Assembly (NCBI GenBank): GCA_041617635.1
Contig: JBFJOO010000008.1
Coordinates: forward strand, 1 to 64,000
Origin: JAABRB01 sp041617635
GTDB taxonomy: Bacteria > Pseudomonadota > Gammaproteobacteria > Burkholderiales > SG8-39
DNA: 64,000 nt
Direction: 5' to 3'
Under the pieces are notes generated by a model. The model ran no database searches, was not told where the DNA came from, and was given only the letters and a program-made list of their open reading frames with translations. Positions 17,331-26,271 of this stretch are shown one piece after another; position 1 is the first letter of the stretch; every line of letters begins with the position of its first letter. Both the position numbers and the translations under genes were made by a program.

Positions 17331-18635
17331 TCAGTTGGTCATGGTGTTCGGCAGGACGAGCGCGACCTCGGGGAAGATGATCAGCAGCACCACGCAGACG
17401 AGCATCGCGACCCAGAAGGGCAGGATGCCGACGAAGATCTTGCCCATCGGCACGTCTTCGGCGACGCCCTTGACGACGAACACGTTGATCCCCACCGGTG
17501 GGCTGATGAGGCCCATCTCGAGGACGATCACCATGATGATGCCGAACCAGATCGGGTCGTAGCCGAGCGCGGTCAGGATTGGAAACACGATCGGGATCGT
17601 GAGCACCATCATCGCGAATCCTTCCAGGAACATGCCGAGGAGGATGTAGGCGGCGAGAATGATCGCGAGCACGCCGAGCGGCGGCAGGCCGAGCGCCATC
17701 ATGGACTCCGCGAGCTCGATCGGGATGCGGGTGATTGCCAGGAAGGGCGAGAAGATGTGCGCCCCGATCAGGATCAGGAACACCATCGCGGTGGTGCGCA
17801 CGGTCTGCAGCAGCGCATCGGAAAGCGTCGCGCGCGTGAGCCGGCGCCGCCAGATCGCGTGCGCCAGGGTCAGCCCGGCCCCGACCGCGGCGGCTTCTGT
17901 CACGGTGAACACGCCCGCGTAGATGCCGCCAATGGTCACGACGACGACGGTGATCAACGCGCCCGCGCGCCGGAGCGCGGCGATCCGGTCGGCGAATGCG
18001 ACCACGTTGCCGGGCGGCCCGAAATGCGGTCGAAAGTAGGTGACGCCCACGATCGTGACGACGAACAGCAGCGTGAGCAGTATCCCCGGCAGGAATCCGG
18101 CCAGGAACAGCTTCCCGATCGACTGTTCCGTGAGAATCGCGTAGACGACCAGGATCGTCGACGGCGGAATCAGGATGCCGAGGGTGCCGCCCGCCGCCAC
18201 GGTGCCGGTGGCCAGCCGATCGTCGTAGTTGTACTTGCGCATCTCGGGGAGCGCGACGCGGCCCATGGTGATGGCCGATGCGACCGAGGATCCGGAGAGC
18301 GCGGCGAAGCCCGCGCTGCCCAGGATGGTGGCCGACGCGAGACCGCCGCGCCGGTGTCCCACCCATGCGTAGGCGGCGGCGAAAAGATCGCCGCTCATCC
18401 CTGACACGACGGCGAAGTTGCCCATCAGCACGAAGAGCGGGATGACGCTGAGCGAATAGACCGCGGAGTACGAATAGGGGTAGGAGCCGAGCGCCACCAG
18501 CGCCGCGTCGAGGGAATTGAGCACACCGATGCCGACCGCGCCCACCAGCGCCATCGCGATCCCGATCGGCATGCGCAGGAACAGCAGCACCAGCAGCGCA
18601 GCCATGCCGATGAGTCCGATCGCAGTCGGGCTCAT
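17331..18635 (-). CDS. dctM: TRAP transporter large permease, DctM type (system 1)
   Basis: A 434-aa membrane protein with about twelve hydrophobic helices, the ion-coupled transport subunit of a tripartite TRAP system. Family marks are LRMPIGIAMALVGAVGIG near the N terminus, GSAGFAALSGSSVASAITMG, GGTLGILIPPSTILVVYA, and GLISPPVGINVFVVKG near the end. The start at 18635 forms an ATGA overlap with the small-permease gene; the longer frame upstream is antisense shadow. The genes for all three components are adjacent. Confidence 0.93.
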   Translation of the reverse strand: MSPTAIGLIGMAALLVLLFLRMPIGIAMALVGAVGIGVLNSLDAALVALGSYPYSYSAVYSLSVIPLFVLMGNFAVVSGMSGDLFAAAYAWVGHRRGGLASATILGSAGFAALSGSSVASAITMGRVALPEMRKYNYDDRLATGTVAAGGTLGILIPPSTILVVYAILTEQSIGKLFLAGFLPGILLTLLFVVTIVGVTYFRPHFGPPGNVVAFADRIAALRRAGALITVVVVTIGGIYAGVFTVTEAAAVGAGLTLAHAIWRRRLTRATLSDALLQTVRTTAMVFLILIGAHIFSPFLAITRIPIELAESMMALGLPPLGVLAIILAAYILLGMFLEGFAMMVLTIPIVFPILTALGYDPIWFGIIMVIVLEMGLISPPVGINVFVVKGVAEDVPMGKIFVGILPFWVAMLVCVVLLIIFPEVALVLPNTMTN

Positions 18636-19138
18636 CTGTGCGCCGCGGCTCGGGAAGAGGGGCGCAACGCCCTCCACGCCAGCACGAGCAGGACCACGGC
18701 GAAGATGGCGGTGCTTGCGGCGATCACCAGCTGGAAGGGAAAGATCGGGATGCGCAGCATATTGGTCGCCTCGCCGCGCTCGATGGAGCCGAGGGCGTAG
18801 AGCACCGCCTGCCATGCTATGACCGCCATCAACGCCGCGCCGGCGAGGTTCAGCACGACCGGAATCCAGCGCAGCGACGGGCGGTCGAGCGCCGGCGCCA
18901 GCACGTCCACCGAGACGTGACCGTCGGTTGCGGCGCAGTATGGGAGGCCGAGCGCGACGATCAGGACCATCGTGAGCTCCGTGATCTCGAAGCCGCCGAG
19001 AAACGGCAGTCGCAGCACGTAGCGCATCACCACGTCGAAGAGGATCAGGCCCATGAGCCCCAATAGCGCCGCGCCCCCGCAATAGGCGAGGGCGCGGAGC
19101 ATGCGCTCGAAGAGGTGGCCGGCGCGGCCAGGCGTCAT
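18632..19138 (-). CDS. dctQ: TRAP transporter small permease, DctQ type (system 1)
   Basis: A 168-aa protein with four membrane helices (about 14-34, 47-67, 90-112, 132-155). The pattern fits DctQ, including the VVMRYVLRLPFLGGFEITE stretch. It binds the large permease and is needed for transport. Its stop overlaps the dctM start by 4 bp and its start is 4 bp after the binding-protein gene, so the three are one operon. Confidence 0.92.
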   Translation of the reverse strand: MTPGRAGHLFERMLRALAYCGGAALLGLMGLILFDVVMRYVLRLPFLGGFEITELTMVLIVALGLPYCAATDGHVSVDVLAPALDRPSLRWIPVVLNLAGAALMAVIAWQAVLYALGSIERGEATNMLRIPIFPFQLVIAASTAIFAVVLLVLAWRALRPSSRAAAHR

Positions 19139-19142
19139 GCGA

Positions 19143-20162
19143 TCAGAGCTTGTCGACCGGATATCCGGCCTTGCGTAGCATGTCGCGCGCCGGTATGCCC
19201 TTGGATTCGGATTCCTTCACCCACTCGGCGATGATCGGCTTGAGCACCGCGGCGATCCGCTTCTGCTCTTCCGGCGAGAATTCCGTGACCGTGGCCTTGC
19301 CCATCACGCTGTCCACGCCCTGCTCCGACCGCTTGACGTAGACGTCGGTCGCCTTGATGCTGAGCGCGCGTCCGGAGAGACGGTCGATCGCGTCGCGGGC
19401 GCTGGGCGAGAGGCTGTCGTATTTCTTCTTGTTCATCGCGATCAGGAACGAGGAGCGGCCGAAGAGCGGTCCGGGGATCGTGTAGGCCTTGGCGACCTCG
19501 CCCAGGCGGAAGTCGACGATCGTCGAGAACGGCAGCATCGCGCCATCCACCACGCCGCGCTCGAGGCTCTGGTAGACCTCGGTGATCGGCATCGCCACCG
19601 GCACCGCCCCCATCTTCTCGAGCTGCTTCGCCTGCTGCGCCGACGGCGCGCGCATGCGCAGACCCTTGATGTCGTCGAGCGTCTGGATCGTCTTCCCGCG
19701 CGACATCAGCCCGGCGTCCTCGGCGCCCCACAGCGCGATGACCTTCACGTCCTTGTACTCGGGCAGGAGGAACGGGTCGAAGATGTCCCACATCATGTTG
19801 GTGGCCGCGATGCCGTCCTTCTTCAACCCCGGCAGCTCGATCATCTGCGTGCGCGGGAAGGCCGGCGAGGTGTAGCCGGGCAAGGTGAACGTTGCGTCGA
19901 CCACGCCGTCGGCCACCTGCCTATAGAGCTCCGGGGGCTTGCCGCCGAGCTGCATGGATGGGTAGAGCGTGACCTTGACCTCGCCGTTGGTCGCCTTCGC
20001 GACCTCCTGCGCCCAGGGAGTGATGATTTCGCGGTAGATCACGTGCACCGGCGGCACGAAAGTCGAAAGACGGATCTCCGCCGCCTGCGCTGCCCCGCTG
20101 GCGCCGCAGAGCGCCAGCGTCCCTAGCACGAGCGCAAACGGAATGGATGTGGACTTGGTCAT
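19143..20162 (-). CDS. dctP: TRAP transporter substrate-binding protein, DctP type (system 1)
   Basis: A 339-aa periplasmic binding protein with a signal peptide (hydrophobic core about 8-20, cleavage near AAQAAEIRL). The family's conserved Arg, which usually binds a ligand carboxylate, is visible in GLRMRAPSAQQ; the EVYQSLERGVVDGAMLP segment is also typical. The ATG at 20162 is preceded by GAGGAGGAG at good distance and begins the signal peptide; an ATG nine codons upstream is less likely. The ligand is probably an organic acid of unknown kind. Confidence 0.92.
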   Translation of the reverse strand: MTKSTSIPFALVLGTLALCGASGAAQAAEIRLSTFVPPVHVIYREIITPWAQEVAKATNGEVKVTLYPSMQLGGKPPELYRQVADGVVDATFTLPGYTSPAFPRTQMIELPGLKKDGIAATNMMWDIFDPFLLPEYKDVKVIALWGAEDAGLMSRGKTIQTLDDIKGLRMRAPSAQQAKQLEKMGAVPVAMPITEVYQSLERGVVDGAMLPFSTIVDFRLGEVAKAYTIPGPLFGRSSFLIAMNKKKYDSLSPSARDAIDRLSGRALSIKATDVYVKRSEQGVDSVMGKATVTEFSPEEQKRIAAVLKPIIAEWVKESESKGIPARDMLRKAGYPVDKL

Positions 20163-20390
20163 GGTGTGTCTCCTCCTCGCAGATGGCATCGCAAATCGGG
20201 AATCGGGACTCGGGACTCTCCCGCCGGCCCGTTTCTAGCGTGGGCTCCGGCTGGATTCTAGGCGAACCGGGCGGATTCCGGTAGCCACGCCCCGATTCTT
20301 GCCCGCGAGATGCGCGCGACCCCTTGCCCGTCGGGTGCGCCATGCGTGGGCCGTTGGCAGGTGTCGAGGAAGCGGGTTACCCTTTCCCGC

Positions 20391-21182
20391 ATGGAACCCT
20401 ACGAGGTGTACGCGGTACGCTACGCGACCGTCGCGCGCAGGGCGGCGGAGAACTTCATCGGCGGTGATCCGCACGACAGCGTGACCAGCCTCGACTATTA
20501 CGTCTGGCTCGCGCGCGGCGCGCACGGCACTTTCGTCGTCGACACCGGCTTCAACCGGGACGCGGCGCGCCGGCGCAAGCGCGAGTTCTTGCGCTCCCCG
20601 GCAGAAGGGCTCGGCCTCCTGGGGATCGACGCAGCCACCGTCGAGCAGGTGGTGCTCACCCACTTGCACTATGACCATGTCGGCAACTTCGACCTGTTTC
20701 CCCGCGCGACCTTTCATCTGCAGGACCTCGAGATGCAGTTCGCCACCGGCCGCTACATGGCGCATGCGAGCTTCGCGTATGCCTACGAGGTCGAGGAAGT
20801 CGTGGGGATGGTCCGCAACGTCTACGCGGGGCGCGTGACGTTTCACAGCGGCGACGCCGAGCTTGCGCCCGGTCTGTCGGTGCATCACATCGGCGGCCAC
20901 ACGCTCGGACTGCAGGCCGTGCGCGTCTGGACGCGAGTGGGATGGCTCGTGCTCGCATCCGACGCGAGCCACTATTACGCGAACATGGAAGAGGGCCGGC
21001 CGTTCCCGATCGTCATCGACGTCGCGAAAATGGTGGAGGGCTGGGGCCGGCTGCGCGCGCTCGCCTCGGCGCCCCAGCACGTGGTGCCCGGCCATGACCC
21101 GCTCGTCATGCAGCGCTACCGCGCGCCGCGCCCCGAGCTCGATGGAATCGTGGTGCGGCTCGACGACGAGCCGCGCAGCTAG
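20391..21182 (+). CDS. MBL-fold metallohydrolase, N-acyl homoserine lactonase-like
   Basis: About 263 aa with the metallo-beta-lactamase fold. Zinc ligands are seen in HLHYDHVGN (His91, His93, Asp95, His96), a further His in HHIGGHTLG, an Asp in LASDASHYY, and His in VVPGHDP. The pattern resembles AiiA-type quorum-quenching lactonases and related lactone or thioester hydrolases, so the substrate is uncertain. The ATG at 20391 matches the family start; the frame is open 27 codons further up. It is divergent from the TRAP operon and could share its control region. Confidence 0.85.
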   Translation: MEPYEVYAVRYATVARRAAENFIGGDPHDSVTSLDYYVWLARGAHGTFVVDTGFNRDAARRRKREFLRSPAEGLGLLGIDAATVEQVVLTHLHYDHVGNFDLFPRATFHLQDLEMQFATGRYMAHASFAYAYEVEEVVGMVRNVYAGRVTFHSGDAELAPGLSVHHIGGHTLGLQAVRVWTRVGWLVLASDASHYYANMEEGRPFPIVIDVAKMVEGWGRLRALASAPQHVVPGHDPLVMQRYRAPRPELDGIVVRLDDEPRS

Positions 21183-21226
21183 CGAGTCTCAGCACGCTGC
21201 TTAGAAACACTTCGAGCGCGCGCGCC

Positions 21227-21298
21227 GGGGATATACAAGGGGCTTGCCCCTTGTTCGTTTTGGGGGATATACAAGGGGGGTTCCCCCCTTGTTCGTAC
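21227..21298 (-). repeat. Interspersed palindromic element, copy R3 (two hairpins)
   Basis: The cleanest pair in the window. Each unit begins GGGGATATACAAGGGG, has a short loop, then CCCCTTGTTCGT; the two are separated by four bases. In the orientation used for the other copies it lies on the minus strand. The sequence to its right shows only weak likeness to the left module. It stands between two convergent genes (MBL hydrolase and DUF4197), where it might act as a bidirectional terminator, but no T-run follows. Confidence 0.8.
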
Positions 21299-21368
21299 GA
21301 CCGGGGTTAGGGTAGCACGCCGTAGTCACCGATCGATGCTACCTCCGCCGGCGTTGCTCAACGGCCTG

Positions 21369-22061
21369 CTATCGGATCGCGCCGAACACCTTCTGCACCA
21401 TCTTCGAGGCGGATCCGACGGGATCCTTGCGGATCGCGCGCTCCTGCTCGGCAATCACGAGGAAGAGCCCGTCGAGCGCCTTGCGCGTGACGTAATCGTC
21501 GATGTTGGCGTCCTTCGGGTCGATGACGCCGAACGTCGCCGCCTGTCCCGCATACTGGTTGTAGAGCTGCGCGAGGTTCACGCGCTTGGTCATCTCCTTC
21601 ACGATCGGCAAAAATTTCTGCGTGAGCGCATCCGACGTGGTGCGGCGGAAATACTGCGTGGCGGCGTCGTCGCCGCCGGTGAGGATGCCCTTGGCGTCCT
21701 GGACGCCCATGCGCTTGACCGAATCGACGAGCAGCGGCTTCGCCTCGGTCACCGCCATCTCGGCGGCGCGGTTCATGTTGGTGACGAGCTCGTCGGCCTG
21801 CGCGCCCATGCCCATCATGCGCATCACCGATTCGACCTTTTTCAGCGAATCCGGGAGCGGGATCTTGACTTTCGGGTTGCCGAGAAAGCCGTTTGCCGTG
21901 CCGAGCTGCGCGACGGCGCGATCGGCGCCTTGGACCAGCGCATCCTTCAGGCCCTCTACGGCATCCTGATTTGAGAGGTCGGCGATGGTCAGCGCGCTGG
22001 CCGGGGCGGCGAGCGCGAGCGCGAGCGTGAATCCGATGGTGGCAGATAGCTGACGAGTCAT
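21369..22061 (-). CDS. DUF4197 domain-containing exported protein
   Basis: A 230-aa protein with a signal peptide (core about 8-22, ending PASALTIADL). The mature part is helical and matches the DUF4197 family, with VKIPLPDSLKKVE, LTGGDDAATQYFRRTT and LNGLFLV-like (LDGLFLVIAEQERAIR) segments. The function is unknown and the predicted place is the periplasm. The ATG at 22061 has GGGAGAA upstream. It lies 65 bp downstream of lipA at the end of the long leftward run. Confidence 0.87.
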   Translation of the reverse strand: MTRQLSATIGFTLALALAAPASALTIADLSNQDAVEGLKDALVQGADRAVAQLGTANGFLGNPKVKIPLPDSLKKVESVMRMMGMGAQADELVTNMNRAAEMAVTEAKPLLVDSVKRMGVQDAKGILTGGDDAATQYFRRTTSDALTQKFLPIVKEMTKRVNLAQLYNQYAGQAATFGVIDPKDANIDDYVTRKALDGLFLVIAEQERAIRKDPVGSASKMVQKVFGAIR

Positions 22062-22126
22062 GAAGCGGTTCTCCCGAGTGAGTTGCATGCGGGCGTCGCG
22101 TACCGACGCCGAGGATGGCGACGCTT

Positions 22127-23104
22127 TTAGGCGACGCCGGCGTGCTGCGCCTGCTGGTCGGCGTGATAGCTCGAGCGCACCAGCGGTCCGACCGCCGCAT
22201 GCACGAACCCCATCGCCTGCGCCTCGCGTTCGAACATCGCAAAGACGTCCGGATGCACGTAGCGCGTGACCGGGAGGTGGTGGCTCGAGGGTTGCAGGTA
22301 CTGCCCGATCGTCACCATGTCGACGTCATGCGCGCGCAGATCGCGCAAGACTTGCAGGATTTCTGCATCGGTCTCGCCCAGTCCGACCATGAGGCCGGAT
22401 TTGGTGGGAACTTCCGGCCGCATCGACTTGTAGGCGGCGAACAACTTGAGCGAATGGGCGTAATCCGCACCGGGGCGCGCTTCCCGGTACAGCCGCGGCA
22501 CGGTTTCGAGATTGTGGTTCATCACGTCCGGCGGCGCTGCAGCGAGGATGTCGAGCGCGGGCGCGAGCCGACCGCGAAAATCGGGCACCAGCACTTCGAT
22601 CCGGGTGTCCGGGGAATGCTCCCGCACCGCGTTGATGCATGCCGCGAAATGCCCGGCGCCGCCGTCCCGCAGATCATCGCGATCGACGCTCGTGATGACG
22701 ACGTACGAGAGGCGCAGTGCGGCGATCGTCTGCGCAAGATGCAGCGGCTCTTCCGGATCCGGCGGTTTTGGCCGGCCGTGCGCCACGTCGCAGAACGGGC
22801 AGCGGCGCGTGCAGAGGTCGCCCAGGATCATGAAGGTGGCGGTGCCCTTGCCGAAGCACTCGCCGATGTTCGGGCAGGAGGCTTCTTCGCACACCGTGTG
22901 CAGCCGGTTGCGGCGCAGGATTTCCTTGATCTCGAAGAAGCGGGATCCAGGACCGGCCGCGCGGACCCGGATCCACTCGGGTTTCTTGAGCGCGGGACCC
23001 GACGGCGCGATCTTCACCGGGTTGCGGGAAGTCTTGGCGGCGCCCTTCTGCTTCGCTTGCGGGCCGGCACCGCGGTCGAGGTCAGTTTCGCTCTGCGTTT
23101 TCAT
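22127..23104 (-). CDS. lipA: Lipoyl synthase LipA
   Basis: A 325-aa radical-SAM enzyme that inserts two sulfur atoms into the protein-bound octanoyl group. The auxiliary cluster ligands are in CEEASCPNIGECF and the radical-SAM cluster in CTRRCPFC. The C-terminal SSYHAD segment supplies the conserved Ser ligand. The basic N-terminal extension of about 45 residues is longer than in E. coli but common in this group. Its start overlaps the lipB stop in ATGA. With lipB it completes lipoate synthesis. Confidence 0.97.
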   Translation of the reverse strand: MKTQSETDLDRGAGPQAKQKGAAKTSRNPVKIAPSGPALKKPEWIRVRAAGPGSRFFEIKEILRRNRLHTVCEEASCPNIGECFGKGTATFMILGDLCTRRCPFCDVAHGRPKPPDPEEPLHLAQTIAALRLSYVVITSVDRDDLRDGGAGHFAACINAVREHSPDTRIEVLVPDFRGRLAPALDILAAAPPDVMNHNLETVPRLYREARPGADYAHSLKLFAAYKSMRPEVPTKSGLMVGLGETDAEILQVLRDLRAHDVDMVTIGQYLQPSSHHLPVTRYVHPDVFAMFEREAQAMGFVHAAVGPLVRSSYHADQQAQHAGVA

Positions 23105-23790
23105 CGTAGCGTGTGTTTCGATTCCGCGCGCACTTTGGCGTGCGATCCGGGCGTCCCAGCCGGCTGCGACGCTGGACTCGACGCCAGATTCGACGCCAGA
23201 CCGGACACGATAGCCTCGGCGAGCGCCAAGCCCGCCGTCCCGGGCGCGAGCCGCACGCCGAGGTCGGCGAGTTGCGTCACGGGAAGCCCGGGATAGCCGC
23301 AGGGATCGATGTCAGTATACGGCGTAAGGTCCATGTCGACATTGAGCGCGACACCATGGTAGCTGCGACCGTGGCGCACGCGCAGGCCAAGGGCGGCAAC
23401 CTTCGCGCCGTCCACGTAGACGCCCGGCGCGCCGGAGCGACGCGCAGCGGCGACGCCGTGCCCCGCCAGCAGATCGATGACGCTCCCCTCGATGCGGCGC
23501 ACGAGCTCGCGCACGGTCAGTCCGCGCCGCGACAGGTCGACCAGCACGTAGACGACGGCCTGTCCCGGCCCGTGGTAGGTGATCTGCCCGCCACGGTCGG
23601 TGCGGACGACCGGTATCGAGGAGGTGCGCGGGAAGTGCTCGGCGCGGCCGGCCTGCCCGACCGTGAAGACCGGCGGATGCTCGAGCACCCAGAGCTCGTC
23701 GGGCGTCGCGCGATCGCGCGCGGCGGTGAAATCGCGCATCGCGTCGAGAGTCTGCGCGTAGCCCACGCGCCCGATCTGCCGCACGATCAT
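23101..23790 (-). CDS. lipB: Octanoyl transferase LipB
   Basis: A 229-aa enzyme that moves octanoate from acyl carrier protein to lipoyl domains. Catalytic Lys is in DGAKVAALGLRV and Cys in DPCGYPGLPVTQLADLG; the TDRGGQITYHGPGQ segment is the family signature. The C terminus carries a Ser/Ala/Pro-rich tail past the usual end. It starts at ATG 23790, overlapping the ybeD stop by 4 bp; the frame open above it lies within ybeD and dat and is shadow. Confidence 0.96.
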   Translation of the reverse strand: MIVRQIGRVGYAQTLDAMRDFTAARDRATPDELWVLEHPPVFTVGQAGRAEHFPRTSSIPVVRTDRGGQITYHGPGQAVVYVLVDLSRRGLTVRELVRRIEGSVIDLLAGHGVAAARRSGAPGVYVDGAKVAALGLRVRHGRSYHGVALNVDMDLTPYTDIDPCGYPGLPVTQLADLGVRLAPGTAGLALAEAIVSGLASNLASSPASQPAGTPGSHAKVRAESKHTLR

Positions 23791-24056
23791 ATGACCATCG
23801 TCACCATCGGGTGGTCGCAGAGCTCGCGGTAGAGCTCGTCGAGCTGCTCGCGCGACGTCGCGTTGACGGTGACGGTCACCGAGAGGTAGTTCCCCTCCCG
23901 GCTGGAGCGCATCTCGACGGTGCCGGGATCGAAGTCGGGCGCGTGGTGCTGCACGACGCCCACCACCGCCTGGGCGAATCCGGGCTGGGTGCGTCCCATC
24001 ACCTTGATCGGGAACTCGCACGGAAAGGCGAGCAGGGACTCGGTGCCTTCAAGCAT
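23787..24056 (-). CDS. ybeD: DUF493 family protein YbeD
   Basis: An 89-aa small protein with the ferredoxin-like regulatory-domain fold. The opening ESLLAFPCEFPIKVMG and the later EGNYLSVTVTVNATSREQLD are typical of YbeD/DUF493, which lies next to lipB in many proteobacteria. The biochemical role is unknown; a link with lipoate or amino-acid sensing has been suggested only from context. It overlaps lipB by 4 bp and dat by 8 bp. Confidence 0.9.
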   Translation of the reverse strand: MLEGTESLLAFPCEFPIKVMGRTQPGFAQAVVGVVQHHAPDFDPGTVEMRSSREGNYLSVTVTVNATSREQLDELYRELCDHPMVTMVI

Positions 24057-24918
24057 GCGCCGCGCTGGCGCGCGCGATCCGCGCCTTGTATTTCTGGTAG
24101 AGCCCGTGCATGCGGGCATACATCGGTCCGGGCTTGCCATTTCCGACCGGCTTCCCGTCCAGCGTCGTGACCGGCAGCACTTCCTTGGTCGAAGACGACA
24201 CCCAGATCTCGTCCGCCTCGCCGAGCTCGCGCTCGGGCACCGCCCGGATCTCGACCGGCAGCTGCGCCTCGCGCGCAAGATCGAGCACCAGATCGAGCGT
24301 GATGCCCGGCAGGATGCGGCGGTCCTTCGGCGGGCTCACGATCACGCCGCGCTTCACTAGGAACACGTTGCTCGCTGAAGCCTCCGTGACGAACCCGTCG
24401 CGGAGCAGAACCGTTTCGATGCATCCCGCTTCGGCGGCGAGCTGGCGGAGCAGGCAGTTCGCGAGCAGCGACACCGACTTGATGTCGCATCGGTGCCAGC
24501 GGAAGTCCTCGGCGGTGATCACGCCGACGCCCCGCTCGCGCTGCTCGGCGCTCGGTTGGGACATCGGGTTCGCCATGACGAACACGGTCGGCGCGGTGTC
24601 GGCCGGAAACATATGGTCGCGTGGTGCCACGCCGCGCGTCACCTGGACGTAGACGCCCTGGTCATCCCACGGGTTGCGCGCGATGATCTGGCCCACGATC
24701 TGCGTCCACTTTTCAGCCGAGAGTGGATTGCGCAGGCGGATCGCATCCAGGCTGTTCTGCATCCGCGCGAGGTGCTCGGCGAGCCGCAGCGGCGTGCGCG
24801 CGTAGACCGGTATGACCTCGTACACTCCGTCGCCGAAGATGAATCCGCGGTCGAGCACCGGAACGCGCGCTTCCGCGAGCGACATGAACTCCCCGTTCAG
24901 GTAGACGATCTGCGACAT
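24049..24918 (-). CDS. dat: D-amino-acid aminotransferase (fold IV PLP enzyme)
   Basis: A 289-aa class IV aminotransferase. It interconverts D-amino acids and 2-oxo acids and can supply D-Glu or D-Ala for peptidoglycan. Visible are VLDRGFIFGDGVYEVIPV, the PLP-binding Lys in CDIKSVSLLANCL, and TEASASNVFLV; RGVAPRDH fits the D-specific type. The start is ATG 24918, after GGAGATACC-like sequence; the frame open above is inside the intergenic gap and dac. It is 25 bp downstream of the carboxypeptidase gene, a common order in betaproteobacteria. Confidence 0.92.
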   Translation of the reverse strand: MSQIVYLNGEFMSLAEARVPVLDRGFIFGDGVYEVIPVYARTPLRLAEHLARMQNSLDAIRLRNPLSAEKWTQIVGQIIARNPWDDQGVYVQVTRGVAPRDHMFPADTAPTVFVMANPMSQPSAEQRERGVGVITAEDFRWHRCDIKSVSLLANCLLRQLAAEAGCIETVLLRDGFVTEASASNVFLVKRGVIVSPPKDRRILPGITLDLVLDLAREAQLPVEIRAVPERELGEADEIWVSSSTKEVLPVTTLDGKPVGNGKPGPMYARMHGLYQKYKARIARASAAHA

Positions 24919-24943
24919 CTCGGTATCTCCTCGGCGTGCAAAG

Positions 24944-26080
24944 CTAGTTCCACCACAAGCGCATCGTATCCCACATGCGGCCGAAGAATCCGGCCACCTG
25001 CACGCCTTCGAGCGCGACTGCGGCATGCTCGCCGAACGGCTTGCCGTCCAGGGACAATCGGATCGTTCCGACCGTCTGACCCTGGCTGACCGGTGCGATG
25101 AGCGGCTGCTGGCTGACGAAGTCCGCGGTGAGCTTGTCCGCCTCTCCGCGCGGCAGCACGACGTAAAGATCCGCAGGGAGTCCCGCTTTCAGCTCGTTCT
25201 GTGCGCCTTTCCAGACCCTGAGCGTGCTCACCGGCTGGCCCTTCTCGTAGACGCGCACGCTGTCGTAGAACTGGAAGCCGTAGTTCAACAGCTTCTGGCT
25301 CTCCTGCGCGCGCTGCGCGTCGGAGCGCGCGCCGAGCACCACCGAGAGGAGGCGACGCTGACCGCGCTTGGCCGATGCGATGAGGCAGTACCCTGCTGCC
25401 TCGGTATGCCCGGTCTTCACGCCGTCCACGTTCGGATCGAGCCACAGCAGCCGGTTGCGGTTCTGCTGGGTGATGTTGTTGTAGCGGAACTCTTTGAGCG
25501 CGTAGAGCTTGTAGCCTTCGGGAAAATCGCGGATCAGCGCGGCCGCTAGGGTGGCAAGGTCACGCGCGGTGGAGTAGTGCTTTGGGTCCGGCCAGCCGCT
25601 TGCGTTCGTGAAATTGGTGCTCTTCATGCCGAGGCGCTGCGCCTCGCGGTTCATCATCTGCGCGAACACGTCCTCGGCGCCGGCGATCAGCTCGGCGAGG
25701 GCGACGGTTGCATCGTTGCCGGACTGCACGATCACACCGTGCAGGAGCTCGTCTACCGTGACCGACTTGCGTGGCTCGATGAACATCCGCGAGCCGCCGG
25801 TCTTCCATGCCTTCTCCGAGACCGGGACCTGCTGATCGAGCTTGATGCTCTTCTTCTCGAGCGCGGCGAACGTCAGGTAGGCGGTCATCAGCTTGGTGAG
25901 CGACGCGGGCTCGATGCGCGCGTCGGCATCGTGCGCCGCGATCGGCAGGTCGGCTGTGAGGTCCATGAGCACCCACGAGTTCGCGGCAACCTGGGGTGGA
26001 GGCGGCGCCTCGGCGAGCGAGGCGTGCGATACGAGTGCGGCGCAGAGCACCGCCAGTCTGAAAACGAATTTGATGGACAT
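24944..26080 (-). CDS. dacC: D-alanyl-D-alanine carboxypeptidase, PBP5/6 type
   Basis: A 378-aa low-molecular-weight penicillin-binding protein that trims the terminal D-Ala from peptidoglycan stems. A signal peptide covers about 1-24. Catalytic motifs are SLTK (Ser60, Lys63), SGN near 120 and KTG near 220. The C-terminal domain ends in an amphipathic FFGRMWDTMRLWWN helix, which anchors such enzymes to the inner membrane. The symbol could equally be dacA. A repeat pair lies upstream. Confidence 0.94.
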   Translation of the reverse strand: MSIKFVFRLAVLCAALVSHASLAEAPPPPQVAANSWVLMDLTADLPIAAHDADARIEPASLTKLMTAYLTFAALEKKSIKLDQQVPVSEKAWKTGGSRMFIEPRKSVTVDELLHGVIVQSGNDATVALAELIAGAEDVFAQMMNREAQRLGMKSTNFTNASGWPDPKHYSTARDLATLAAALIRDFPEGYKLYALKEFRYNNITQQNRNRLLWLDPNVDGVKTGHTEAAGYCLIASAKRGQRRLLSVVLGARSDAQRAQESQKLLNYGFQFYDSVRVYEKGQPVSTLRVWKGAQNELKAGLPADLYVVLPRGEADKLTADFVSQQPLIAPVSQGQTVGTIRLSLDGKPFGEHAAVALEGVQVAGFFGRMWDTMRLWWN

Positions 26081-26127
26081 CCTGATCGGTGCAAATGAAC
26101 GAGAGTTTGAACGAGGATCGCCGGAGT

Positions 26128-26200
26128 CTCATTCCCGCGAACGCGGGAATCCAGACTGGGCACATTCAGAGGCTGGATTCCCGCTTGCGCGGGGATGACC
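26128..26200. repeat. Inverted pair of ATTCCCGCG-type repeats
   Basis: Left unit 26130-26154 reads CATTCCCGCG, AA, CGCGGGAATCCAG. Right unit 26173-26199 is the same motif inverted, CTGGATTCCCGC, TTG, CGCGGGGATGAC. ATTCCC-GGGAAT palindromes of this kind are widespread in proteobacteria (for example the dRS3 units of Neisseria). Here they form a head-to-head pair in the gap between the carboxypeptidase and rlpA genes. Confidence 0.75.
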
Positions 26201-26271
26201 GAAGCGATGCCTCCCTAGCGGACCGCGGTAACGATGCTCATACTTCGGCAATTATACCGTCCCGGCCCCAC

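Noticed and set aside
21227..21298. The palindromic elements as plain intrinsic terminators.
   Set aside because: They lack T-runs, keep flanking sequence (GATATAC, TTCGT) that a terminator does not need, and several lie inside operons.
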